Shown: in pieces, positions 1 through 4,855 of the stretch
Numbering within the stretch: position 1 is the stretch's first letter
How the letters are laid out: every line of letters starts with the position of its first letter
NCBI GenBank assembly: GCA_030600405.1
Contig: JAUVMD010000074.1
Coordinates: 1 to 6,536, forward strand
Direction: 5' to 3'
From: Nitrospirota bacterium
GTDB lineage: Bacteria; Nitrospinota; Nitrospinia; Nitrospinales; Nitrospinaceae
Length of the DNA stretch: 6,536 bases
Made by a program: the position numbers and the translations under genes
The notes under the pieces: generated by a model
What the model was told of the DNA's origin: nothing
Database searches by the model: none
Seen by the model: only the letters and a program-made list of their open reading frames with translations

Positions 1-125
1 GGCTCAATGATGCGAATTTTTTCCACTTTGGTGCTCATTGTTCCCGCCCAGAGGTTTGTGGAAATTCCAACAACCATCAACACGACCAACGTATATAGAT
101 ATAGAAAGGAAACTTTTGTTTTCAT
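1..125 (-). CDS. Small exported protein of unknown function, N-terminal fragment (runs off left edge)
   Basis: Only the first 41 codons are in the window; the gene continues beyond base 1. It starts at an ATG (complement of 123-125) preceded by a GGAGG Shine-Dalgarno (complement of 133-137) with 7 bases between. The product begins MKTKVSFLYLYTLVVLMVVG, a textbook signal peptide: Lys at 2 and 4, then a hydrophobic core to about residue 20, then a polar stretch ending NLWA. Signal peptidase I cleavage is likely after Ala27, leaving a mature start GTMSTKVEKIRIIEP. A lipobox Cys is absent, so this is probably a soluble secreted or periplasmic protein. I do not recognise the family from so short a piece. 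It lies 149 bases beyond the membrane-protein stop in the same direction and may be cotranscribed or have its own promoter. Confidence 0.72.
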   Translation of the reverse strand, partial: MKTKVSFLYLYTLVVLMVVGISTNLWAGTMSTKVEKIRIIE

Positions 126-274
126 GGAATTGCCTCCAATGGTGGGTGGAGCACCACCCATGGTTAGGCCCGGTAGGCAGAACAGAAACCAGGCATGTGT
201 CCTATTCCCCGGGGCTTTTGGAACTGCTATCCCCTTAATATGGTCCCGATTCCCTATTTAGCAACGGGTCATAG
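126..274. other. Intergenic gap between membrane-protein gene and exported-protein gene
   Basis: This 149-base gap separates two minus-strand genes. It holds the hairpin and Shine-Dalgarno described separately and a CCCCGGGG palindrome at 217-224. A weak sigma54-like element (complement of 177-191) has GG and GC at the right 12-base offset but lacks the CAC and TTGC context. A weak sigma70-like pair (TTGCTA, 16-17 bases, CATATT) also lies near the right side. Neither is convincing. No intrinsic terminator was seen, so readthrough from the membrane-protein gene is possible. Confidence 0.4.
143..160 (-). repeat. GC-rich hairpin just upstream of the exported-protein ribosome binding site
   Basis: On the minus strand the sequence reads TGGGTGG, loop TGCT, CCACCCA: a perfect 7-bp stem, five or six of whose pairs are G-C. 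It ends only 5 bases before the GGAGG Shine-Dalgarno of the gene starting at 125. No T-run follows, so it is not a typical intrinsic terminator. It could stabilise the 5' end of the mRNA or affect ribosome access; this is inference. Confidence 0.5.
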
Positions 275-1042
275 CTATCCATTTGAATTTAAAGCCAAAG
301 CTCCGCTCCTTTCTATCGCTCGGTCGCTTCGCTGACGTTTCATCAAACGCAGGGCCACAAATAGGTTCACCATTGCGAATATTGGAACGATCAGAGTCGG
401 CGCTAATGCCATGGGAAACTCCAAAATGGTTGCCAAACTGGGGGTCTCTTCAATCATATACATCGCCCCTGGTAATCCCACATTCATTAATACCATCGCA
501 AACGGAACAATTATTATAAAACCAATTAAATTAATGATAATCGCCGACTTTTCTTTCCAAACTCCTTTAAAAATTAAAACTGCTGCGATCAAAGTCGTAA
601 CACCATAAAGAAAATCCGGAATTCCAACAAACTTGGAAAAAAATGAAGAAAATTCACCCGTATAACCCTTAATAATGCCGCCTATGGCCAGGATCCTTAA
701 TCCTTCGAAGCCCATAATCAGATAGAGTGGAGTGTGATCAACAATCGCATCAATTCCCTGGCGCAGTGTTTTTGAAACCAGCCAGGGAATCACAACGATC
801 AAGACGGGGATTTGGGTAAGCCACAATCCAGGGAGCGAGCTTAAGAGACCTTCGCTTTGATAATAACCACTTATCCCTAAATACGCACTCAACACTCCCC
901 ATAAAGTGAGCATAGCCAGAATGAGAACAATCTGCTTGTTTTGGCGTGCGCTTATTTGCCCCGAATCATATGTATTTCTGGTTGCCCTATAAATAGCCAC
1001 TATTTGAGCCAGGTACAACAATGGTGTCATTGAAAATTTCAT
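275..1042 (-). CDS. Multi-pass inner-membrane protein of unknown function
   Basis: The 255-residue product is strongly hydrophobic. I count six to seven likely membrane segments: around residues 5-20 (weaker), 37-58, 72-91, 105-123, 143-161, 166-187 and 213-232. A basic tail (RLMKRQRSDR, 231-240) suggests a cytoplasmic C-terminus by the positive-inside rule. I see no ATP-binding, transporter-signature or metal-site motif and do not recognise the family. The start is supported by AGGAG 7 bases before the ATG. It follows the MarR gene by 53 bases, and that gap contains a perfect 14-bp palindrome matching the MarR promoter operator, so it is probably the regulator's target: an efflux or membrane-stress function would be typical but is inference. 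Its coding DNA is much more AT-rich than the MarR gene (for example 14 G+C in 481-540 against 37 in 1201-1260). Confidence 0.85.
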   Translation of the reverse strand: MKFSMTPLLYLAQIVAIYRATRNTYDSGQISARQNKQIVLILAMLTLWGVLSAYLGISGYYQSEGLLSSLPGLWLTQIPVLIVVIPWLVSKTLRQGIDAIVDHTPLYLIMGFEGLRILAIGGIIKGYTGEFSSFFSKFVGIPDFLYGVTTLIAAVLIFKGVWKEKSAIIINLIGFIIIVPFAMVLMNVGLPGAMYMIEETPSLATILEFPMALAPTLIVPIFAMVNLFVALRLMKRQRSDRAIERSGALALNSNG

Positions 1043-1062
1043 AATAAATCTCCTTTTTTATT

Positions 1063-1076
1063 AGTGTATATACACT
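1063..1076. promoter_or_regulatory. Predicted MarR operator upstream of the membrane-protein gene
   Basis: AGTGTATATACACT is a perfect 14-bp palindrome, 20 bases upstream of the membrane-protein ATG. The core GTATATACAC and flanking TTATTT/CTATTT are shared with the site at 1562-1573 before the MarR gene. MarR proteins bind palindromes of this size as dimers, so this is the best candidate second operator. No good -35 element was found for an independent promoter here, although the palindrome contains TATACA, which could act as a -10. Confidence 0.68.
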
Positions 1077-1095
1077 TATTTAAAAAAATAAAAAG

Positions 1096-1530
1096 TTAAT
1101 AAGAGCTGAGGCGGTCCTTTATGTCAAACAGATGGTTCAAAAAAGATGACCAGCGTTTTTGAGTCAGTTGCTCGATCGTCTGTCTCTGCGCTTTTTGCCA
1201 CAAGGGTAAGGCTTGGGCCTGCACTTTGCGGCCTTGGGCGGTGATCGTCCAGGATCGTGTCCGGCGGTCCTCTCCGGGGACCCGCTTGACCCATCCCTGC
1301 GACTGCAAGGGCTTGAGGTTGCGCGTCAACGTGGTCCGGTCCATGACCAGTGTGTGTGCCAGGTTGGAGATGGTTTCCGTTCCGCCCATAGAGAGGACGG
1401 TGAGCAGTGAGAACTGGGTGGACCGCAGGCCGCTGGGTTTCAGCATTTCATCGTATTGATGGGTCACCACCCGTGCGGCCTTACGCAGATTGAAACTAGT
1501 ACAGTTTTTTACATCCATTGGTTTGGTCAT
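1096..1530 (-). CDS. MarR-family winged-helix transcriptional regulator
   Basis: The 144-residue length and layout match MarR repressors: an N-terminal dimerisation helix (about 12-32), a helix-turn-helix around 52-76 with recognition helix near MDRTTLTRNLKPL (63-75), a basic wing at 86-97 (GEDRRTRSWTIT, with the family-typical D-R-R), and a C-terminal dimerisation helix (98-143). The single Cys10 precedes the first helix; some MarR proteins sense oxidants or electrophiles through N-terminal Cys residues, so a redox input is possible but unproven. AGGAG lies 10 bases before the ATG, slightly far. A sigma70 promoter overlapped by a palindrome is directly upstream, and a matching palindrome precedes the downstream membrane gene, so autorepression and repression of the neighbour are likely. 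Ligand unknown. Confidence 0.93.
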   Translation of the reverse strand: MTKPMDVKNCTSFNLRKAARVVTHQYDEMLKPSGLRSTQFSLLTVLSMGGTETISNLAHTLVMDRTTLTRNLKPLQSQGWVKRVPGEDRRTRSWTITAQGRKVQAQALPLWQKAQRQTIEQLTQKRWSSFLNHLFDIKDRLSSY

Positions 1531-1561
1531 GACTCGATTTCTCCTCTCTTAATATTAATAA

Positions 1562-1573
1562 GAGTATATACAC
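1562..1573. promoter_or_regulatory. Predicted MarR operator overlapping the marR -10 element
   Basis: GAGTATATACAC contains the palindrome GTATATAC (1564-1571). It matches the operator before the membrane gene (GTGTATATACAC) at 11 of 12 positions, and similar AT-rich flanks extend the match. It covers the -10 hexamer of the marR promoter, so binding would block RNA polymerase. Confidence 0.7.
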
Positions 1574-1591
1574 CTATTTTGATAATGTCAA
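1563..1591 (-). promoter_or_regulatory. Sigma70-type promoter for the MarR gene
   Basis: On the minus strand a perfect -35 TTGACA (complement of 1586-1591) is followed by a 17-base spacer and a TATACT -10 (complement of 1563-1568), five of six consensus bases. Transcription should start near 1556, giving a leader of about 26 bases before the ATG at 1530. This gives MarR a promoter independent of the sigma54 operon upstream. Confidence 0.8.
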
Positions 1592-1693
1592 CCCCGAAAA
1601 GGTTCTTTTTTTGAGATAAATTTATTTTAATTTCAGGGGGGTACAAGCGACCTATTTCAATAATCTTAATGGATGTCATATTATTTCCTATGG

Positions 1694-2323
1694 TTACTCC
1701 TGCGCAGTTTGGACTTGGTCCCTTAGATTCTTATTTTCGGCTTCCAGTTCCGCGATGCGAGCGGTGAGTGCCTGCTGGGAATCCTTGATCTCCTCTTGCG
1801 TGTACCGGGGGGTGATGTGTTGTGGACAGTTCCAGTCGAACGCATGGACTTTGAATACGATGATCCGTTCCACCGTGGCTTCGTAATCCGGCATGATCAT
1901 TTTTTCCGCCAATTCCGGATGTTCCGCCGGATCCAGCACTTCAGCTTCCGCCCAGATTTTGAGCCGCTTTTTATTGGGATAATCCATCAGGAACAACATC
2001 GTCCTATTGTTGTCATCAAAGTTACCCGTGCTGATGTATTGCCCGTTGCCGCGAAAATCGGCAAAAGCCAAAGTGTTGTCGCCGATCACCTTCAGGAAAC
2101 CTTTGGGGCCGCCTCGGAACTGCATATAAGGCCATCCGTTTTCGCCCACGGATGAAAGATAAAAACCGTCCCTGTCTTGAATGTGTTTTTGTTCCTGCCA
2201 GGTGATTTGGTTGCGAAATGCCCCACCCCGTTCCATTCTCGAATAAGCGGTTCGCGTCCCGTACTTTTCCTGCTGTGCTTTGACGCTTTCAGTAAAGGCG
2301 AGTTCGGTGAAATTGTCAGTCAT
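1694..2323 (-). CDS. Pyridoxamine 5'-phosphate oxidase-like FMN-binding protein with C-terminal coiled coil
   Basis: The 209-residue product looks like the PNPOx-like split-barrel flavoprotein family rather than the true PdxH enzyme. Residues 53-80 (DGFYLSSVGENGWPYMQFRG and following) form the first barrel strands; 84-112 includes FADFRGNGQYISTGNF, typical of the FMN-phosphate region; 121-130 (LKIWAEAEVL) is a core strand; and DWNCPQHITPRY (163-174) is a recognisable closing motif. Residues 186-204 have a clean heptad pattern (L186, I190, L193, N197, L200, V204), predicting a dimerising coiled coil. GAGG lies 5 bases before the ATG. It follows the second SDR by 38 bases in the operon. A flavin-dependent reductase or oxidase role fits the neighbours; the substrate and cofactor (FMN or F420) cannot be read from sequence. 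Confidence 0.87.
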   Translation of the reverse strand: MTDNFTELAFTESVKAQQEKYGTRTAYSRMERGGAFRNQITWQEQKHIQDRDGFYLSSVGENGWPYMQFRGGPKGFLKVIGDNTLAFADFRGNGQYISTGNFDDNNRTMLFLMDYPNKKRLKIWAEAEVLDPAEHPELAEKMIMPDYEATVERIIVFKVHAFDWNCPQHITPRYTQEEIKDSQQALTARIAELEAENKNLRDQVQTAQE

Positions 2324-2361
2324 AATATCCTCTTAGGTTTGGTGTTAAAGGTTGTCGATCT

Positions 2362-3141
2362 TTAATTTGCATGCTGTCCTGCAATCACTCCACCATCCAC
2401 GGGTAGAATGGCTCCGGTAGTCCAACCGGCCCGCTCACTTGCAAAATAGAGAATAGCTTCCGTGATATCCTTCGGTTGGCCGTTCCTTCCCAGAGGATGA
2501 AACCCGTTGAATGTTGGAAGCACCTGTTCCACTTCCTCAGGACTCATGAATGTGTTGTACACCGGAGTCTCAACCACCGCCGGAGCAATGGCATTGACCC
2601 GAATGTTGTCCTTGGCAAACTCAATCGCCAGGTTATGCGTCAAAGCATGAACCCCCGCTTTGGCCGCTGAATAGGCGCTGGAGGGGGTCGCCCCGATGGC
2701 CTGGGTAGCCCACATTGAACCTATGTTGATAATGACCCCCGCCCCTCGCTTCTGCATTTCTGGGATAGCCGCCTGGGAGGCATAAAAGGTTCCTCCCAAA
2801 ATGATGTTGACGTAGGAGTCATAATCGGCCTCGGTATGTTCGAGAAAAGGGGTTGGTTTAAAAATGCCGGCATTATTGATAAGGATATCCACTCCGCCGA
2901 ACTTCTCTACGGCGGTTTGCACTAGACGTGTGGAGGTTTCCCGTGTACCGATATCGCCAGCCACAATAGCCACGTTTTTCCCTGAGGGATCAAGCTCCCG
3001 TGCTGTTTCGGCCAACACCTTTTCGCGACGGCCGTTGAGAACTACTTTAGCCCCCTGCTGCAAAAAGGCGCGGGCGGAATCCTTACCAATCCCCGTTCCC
3101 CCTCCTGTAATCAAAACGACTTTGTTTTTAAATTCTTTCAT
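2362..3141 (-). CDS. Short-chain dehydrogenase/reductase (second of a tandem pair), catalytic Asn position altered
   Basis: The 259-residue product is a classical SDR with a Rossmann fold. It has the TGGGTGIG nucleotide loop (12-19), D63 in AGDIG, NNAG (89-92), Ser142 in NIGS, Tyr157-x3-Lys161 in SAYSAAKAG, and PVDGG (247-251) near the C-terminus. Arg38 and Arg39 after the second strand (VLNGRRE) favour NADP(H). The usual catalytic-tetrad Asn, expected where IILGGT reads (about residue 114), is Ile in this protein; the codon is ATT. Catalytic Ser, Tyr and Lys are all kept, so activity is plausible. GAGGAGG sits about 5 bases before the ATG. It follows the paralogous SDR by 54 bases; shared stretches such as NNAGIF and VVLN(G/S)R suggest an old tandem duplication. 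Substrate unknown. Confidence 0.93.
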   Translation of the reverse strand: MKEFKNKVVLITGGGTGIGKDSARAFLQQGAKVVLNGRREKVLAETARELDPSGKNVAIVAGDIGTRETSTRLVQTAVEKFGGVDILINNAGIFKPTPFLEHTEADYDSYVNIILGGTFYASQAAIPEMQKRGAGVIINIGSMWATQAIGATPSSAYSAAKAGVHALTHNLAIEFAKDNIRVNAIAPAVVETPVYNTFMSPEEVEQVLPTFNGFHPLGRNGQPKDITEAILYFASERAGWTTGAILPVDGGVIAGQHAN

Positions 3142-3195
3142 TTTTTCCTCCTCAATTAATAAGAGTTAAAATTGCCTGTTTGTAATGCAATCCTT

Positions 3196-3933
3196 TTAGG
3201 CCCTGCCGTGGACATAGCCACCGTCTACGGGAAGGATGACACCTGTGGTGAAACCAGCCGTGGCCAGGTGAATCACCGCCTCAGTGGTTTCCCTCACTTC
3301 CCCGACCCGATTCATGAGAGCGACGCCACCGAACGCATCGACATCCCCTTCGCCGTAAATCGGTGTCCGGATGATACCGGGGGCAACGGCATTGACGCGG
3401 ATGTTATCGGCCGCCAGCTCACTGGCGAGACTGGTGGTCAGGGCATGGACGCCGCCTTTGGTAATCAGCGCTGCGCTTGCCGGCACACCGGCCATGGAAT
3501 GCATGACGAGTACGGTGCCGATGTTGACAATACTGCCGCCACCCTGTTGTTTCATTTGGCGCACCGCCGCCTGGGTAACGAAATAGGTCCCCTTCAGGTT
3601 GATGTGGATGTAGTTGTCGATATCTTCTTCGCTGGTTTCCAGGAAAGGTTTGAGTCCGAAGATTCCGGCATTATTGACGAGCACGTCGACACTGCCGAAG
3701 CGTTCGATCGCCGTGCGGATCATCCTTTCACCGGTTTCTTTGTTGCCGATATCTCCCGGCACCAGCGCGATCCTGCCCGCGGCACCCAATGTCTTTGCGG
3801 CGGCATCAAGCTTTTCACCGTGACGGGAATTCAGAACGACATTGGAACCCCTTTCCAAGAATCCCTTGGCAACGTCAAGCCCGATACCGCTCGACGCGCC
3901 GGTGATCAATACGGTTTGAGTTTTGTTGGACAT
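3196..3933 (-). CDS. SDR-family protein (first of a tandem pair) lacking the catalytic Tyr
   Basis: The 245-residue product has the full SDR fold: TGASSGIG (11-18), D61 in PGDIG, NNAG (87-90), Asn112 in INLKG, and PVDGG (235-239). Arg37 in VLNSR favours NADP(H). The active site is abnormal. Where the family has Y-x3-K the protein reads SAALITKGG, with Ala155 (codon GCG, complement of 3469-3471) in place of Tyr and Lys159 kept; the catalytic Ser is Thr140 (NIGT). I have an impression that other SDR-annotated proteins share a Tyr-less TKGG motif, so it may mark a subfamily rather than a mutation. It could be a pseudoenzyme, a partner of the next SDR, or use another acid. An AAGGA-type Shine-Dalgarno precedes the ATG, and the gene lies 16 bases after the thioredoxin stop, indicating tight coexpression. 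Confidence 0.92.
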   Translation of the reverse strand: MSNKTQTVLITGASSGIGLDVAKGFLERGSNVVLNSRHGEKLDAAAKTLGAAGRIALVPGDIGNKETGERMIRTAIERFGSVDVLVNNAGIFGLKPFLETSEEDIDNYIHINLKGTYFVTQAAVRQMKQQGGGSIVNIGTVLVMHSMAGVPASAALITKGGVHALTTSLASELAADNIRVNAVAPGIIRTPIYGEGDVDAFGGVALMNRVGEVRETTEAVIHLATAGFTTGVILPVDGGYVHGRA

Positions 3934-3949
3934 GATATTTTCCTTTCAA

Positions 3950-4297
3950 TTAAAGATGGTTTTCGATGATGCGGGCGATTTCCTCTTTAGGTCTTACACC
4001 CACAATCTGTTGGGCCAATTGCCCGTCTTTGAAAAGCAAAAGAGCAGGAATACCGCGAATCCCATATTTGTGGGTGGTCATCGGGTTGGCATCCACATCC
4101 AGTTTGGCCACCAGGATGCGGTCGCCGTAGTCTTCTGCCAGTGCCTCGATGGTCGGAGCCATCATGTGGCAGGGCTGACACCAGTCGGCCCAGAAGTCGA
4201 CCAAGGCCAGCTTTTTGGATTGGATCACCAAAGTTTCAAAATCATCGTCGTCCAGATGAACCACTGCATTGTTTGCGGCTATATTTTCTTGATTCAT
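3950..4297 (-). CDS. Thioredoxin-family protein with WCQPC active site
   Basis: The 115-residue product matches the single-domain thioredoxin length. It has DFWADWCQPCHMMAP (34-48) with redox cysteines Cys40 and Cys43, KLDVDANP (65-72), cis-Pro84 in GIPA, and the FKDGQ turn (89-93). There is no signal peptide, so it is cytoplasmic. The usual WCGPCK is WCQPCH; the dipeptide between the cysteines tunes redox potential in this family, so properties may differ from the housekeeping thioredoxin. An in-frame ATG exists 39 bases upstream (4336), but I chose 4297 because AAAGGAG lies just before it and the extra 13 residues (MIQYWKKHERRNT) are translated from that Shine-Dalgarno. It probably reduces a partner encoded nearby, for example the DsrE-like protein; this is inference from the operon. 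Confidence 0.93.
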   Translation of the reverse strand: MNQENIAANNAVVHLDDDDFETLVIQSKKLALVDFWADWCQPCHMMAPTIEALAEDYGDRILVAKLDVDANPMTTHKYGIRGIPALLLFKDGQLAQQIVGVRPKEEIARIIENHL

Positions 4298-4304
4298 TGT
4301 GTTT

Positions 4305-4309
4305 CTCCT
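4305..4309 (-). promoter_or_regulatory. Shine-Dalgarno that fixes the thioredoxin start at 4297
   Basis: AGGAG on the minus strand lies 7 bases before the ATG at 4297. The leader GGAGAAACAC is identical, base for base, to the leader of the operon's first gene (complement of the bases just right of 5497). It decides against the longer start at 4336, which has no comparable site. Confidence 0.75.
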
Positions 4310-4338
4310 TTCATGTTTTTTCCAATATTGAATCAATC

Positions 4339-4361
4339 GCCCCCTGCGAAATGCAGGAGGC
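4339..4361 (-). repeat. Intercistronic RNA hairpin between DsrE-like and thioredoxin genes
   Basis: In the minus-strand RNA, GCCUCCUGC pairs with GCAGGGGGC across an AUUUC loop: a 9-bp stem with one U-G wobble. The plus strand has a C/A mismatch at that position, so the structure is complete only in the operon transcript. No U-run follows (the next bases are GATTGATTC), so it is not a standard intrinsic terminator. It could be a processing, stability or attenuation element; it begins 10 bases after the DsrE-like stop codon. Confidence 0.6.
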
Positions 4362-4371
4362 TCATCAATTG

Positions 4372-4734
4372 TTAAAACGTAAGGACATTAAAACCCTGAT
4401 CCTGCAGATTGCTCAGGCTCGGCATTCCGGTGGTTTTGGGAACTTTATTGTCCTTAATCAGGTCATAGCCTGAGGTATCGGCGCCGAATACATCGGCACA
4501 CGCGCAGGAAATGCCCTGGATTTTGTCTGTTACCGCTGCAAACAATTCATGTGCGGGATGATCTTCCTTTTGCAGAACTTCCGGCCAACGTGTGCCGGCG
4601 CCTTGAAAGAGAATGGAGACTTCCTTGCCGGCACTTTTATAATCGTAAGCCGCCGCCAGGCCGTTAAACACGCGTCCCAAAGATTCTTCAGAGTCGTTTT
4701 TTGGATCGGATAGAATGATGATTGCAGTTTTCAT
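4372..4734 (-). CDS. DsrE-like small sulfur-relay-type protein
   Basis: The 120-residue product fits the DsrE/DsrF-like fold: an N-terminal strand (MKTAIIILSD), a long helix with an ALAAAYDYK-type stretch (about 20-34), a second strand KEVSILFQGAGT (37-48), and a Cys-containing segment ISCACADVFGA (75-85) with Cys77 and Cys79. Family members move persulfide sulfur (DsrE, TusD) or act as uncharacterised redox proteins. Here the cysteines form a C-x-C pair, compatible with either a disulfide or sulfur carriage. No signal peptide or membrane segment is present. An AAAGGAAA Shine-Dalgarno precedes the ATG. It is flanked by the hydrolase (100-base gap with RNA hairpins) and by the thioredoxin, a plausible reductant. 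The family call rests on overall pattern rather than one diagnostic motif. Confidence 0.78.
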   Translation of the reverse strand: MKTAIIILSDPKNDSEESLGRVFNGLAAAYDYKSAGKEVSILFQGAGTRWPEVLQKEDHPAHELFAAVTDKIQGISCACADVFGADTSGYDLIKDNKVPKTTGMPSLSNLQDQGFNVLTF

Positions 4735-4765
4735 TTTTGCTGTTTCCTTTCTAATTAATAAAGTT

Positions 4766-4785
4766 GGGTGAATCTGAATTCACCC
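4766..4785 (-). repeat. Hairpin in the gap between hydrolase and DsrE-like genes
   Basis: GGGTGAAT and ATTCACCC form a perfect 8-bp stem around a 4-base loop. On the minus strand it is followed by AACTTTATTAATTAG, not a proper U-run, so it is at best a weak terminator. It lies about 32 bases before the DsrE-like ATG and follows the larger structure at 4809-4855. Confidence 0.55.
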
Positions 4786-4808
4786 GAAAGTTGAATAATG
4801 TTTATTGA

Positions 4809-4855
4809 GAAGCCGTGGTTACAGTTTCCTGTTGTCAAATGGCCCCCACGGCTTC
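4809..4855 (-). repeat. Nested RNA stem-loop spanning the hydrolase stop codon
   Basis: In the minus-strand RNA, GAAGCCGUGG (complement of 4846-4855) pairs perfectly with CCACGGCUUC (complement of 4809-4818). Inside, ACAG-GAAA-CUGU forms a second 4-bp stem capped by a GNRA tetraloop. The outer 5' arm lies in the last codons of the hydrolase gene and the UGA stop lies inside the structure. No U-run follows. Position and form suggest an mRNA stability or 3'-end processing element that could uncouple the first gene from the rest of the operon. Confidence 0.6.

Noticed and set aside
91..98. GTATATAG resembling the MarR operator core
   Set aside because: It is inside coding sequence for a signal peptide, is not palindromic over 14 bp and lacks the flanks shared by the two operators.
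177..191. Second sigma54-like promoter on the minus strand before the exported-protein gene
   Set aside because: GG and GC spacing is right, but TGGTTT and CTGC are poor matches and such degenerate hits are expected by chance.
7..261. Plus-strand open frame at the left edge
   Set aside because: It is antisense to the signal-peptide gene, has no Shine-Dalgarno and no recognisable motif.
316..333. TCGCT repeated three times near the end of the membrane-protein gene
   Set aside because: It is short, in frame within the basic C-terminal tail (RQRSDRAIERS), and needs no special explanation.
1592..1610. Possible terminator after the PNPOx-like gene (AACC...GGTT with a nearby A/T run)
   Set aside because: The stem is only about 4 bp and the T-rich run is on the wrong side for minus-strand transcription.
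3155..3166. ATTAATAAGAGT shared with the marR promoter region (1554-1565)
   Set aside because: The 12-base match is AT-rich and does not include the GTATATAC palindrome; similar ATTAAT-type leaders precede several genes here.
3172..3969. Long plus-strand open frame of about 265 codons opposite the first SDR
   Set aside because: It is antisense to a clear SDR gene, has no family motif or convincing Shine-Dalgarno, and its residue pattern reflects the SDR codons read backward.
4298..4336. Longer thioredoxin start at 4336
   Set aside because: The added residues include the translated Shine-Dalgarno of the inner ATG; the inner start gives the normal family length.
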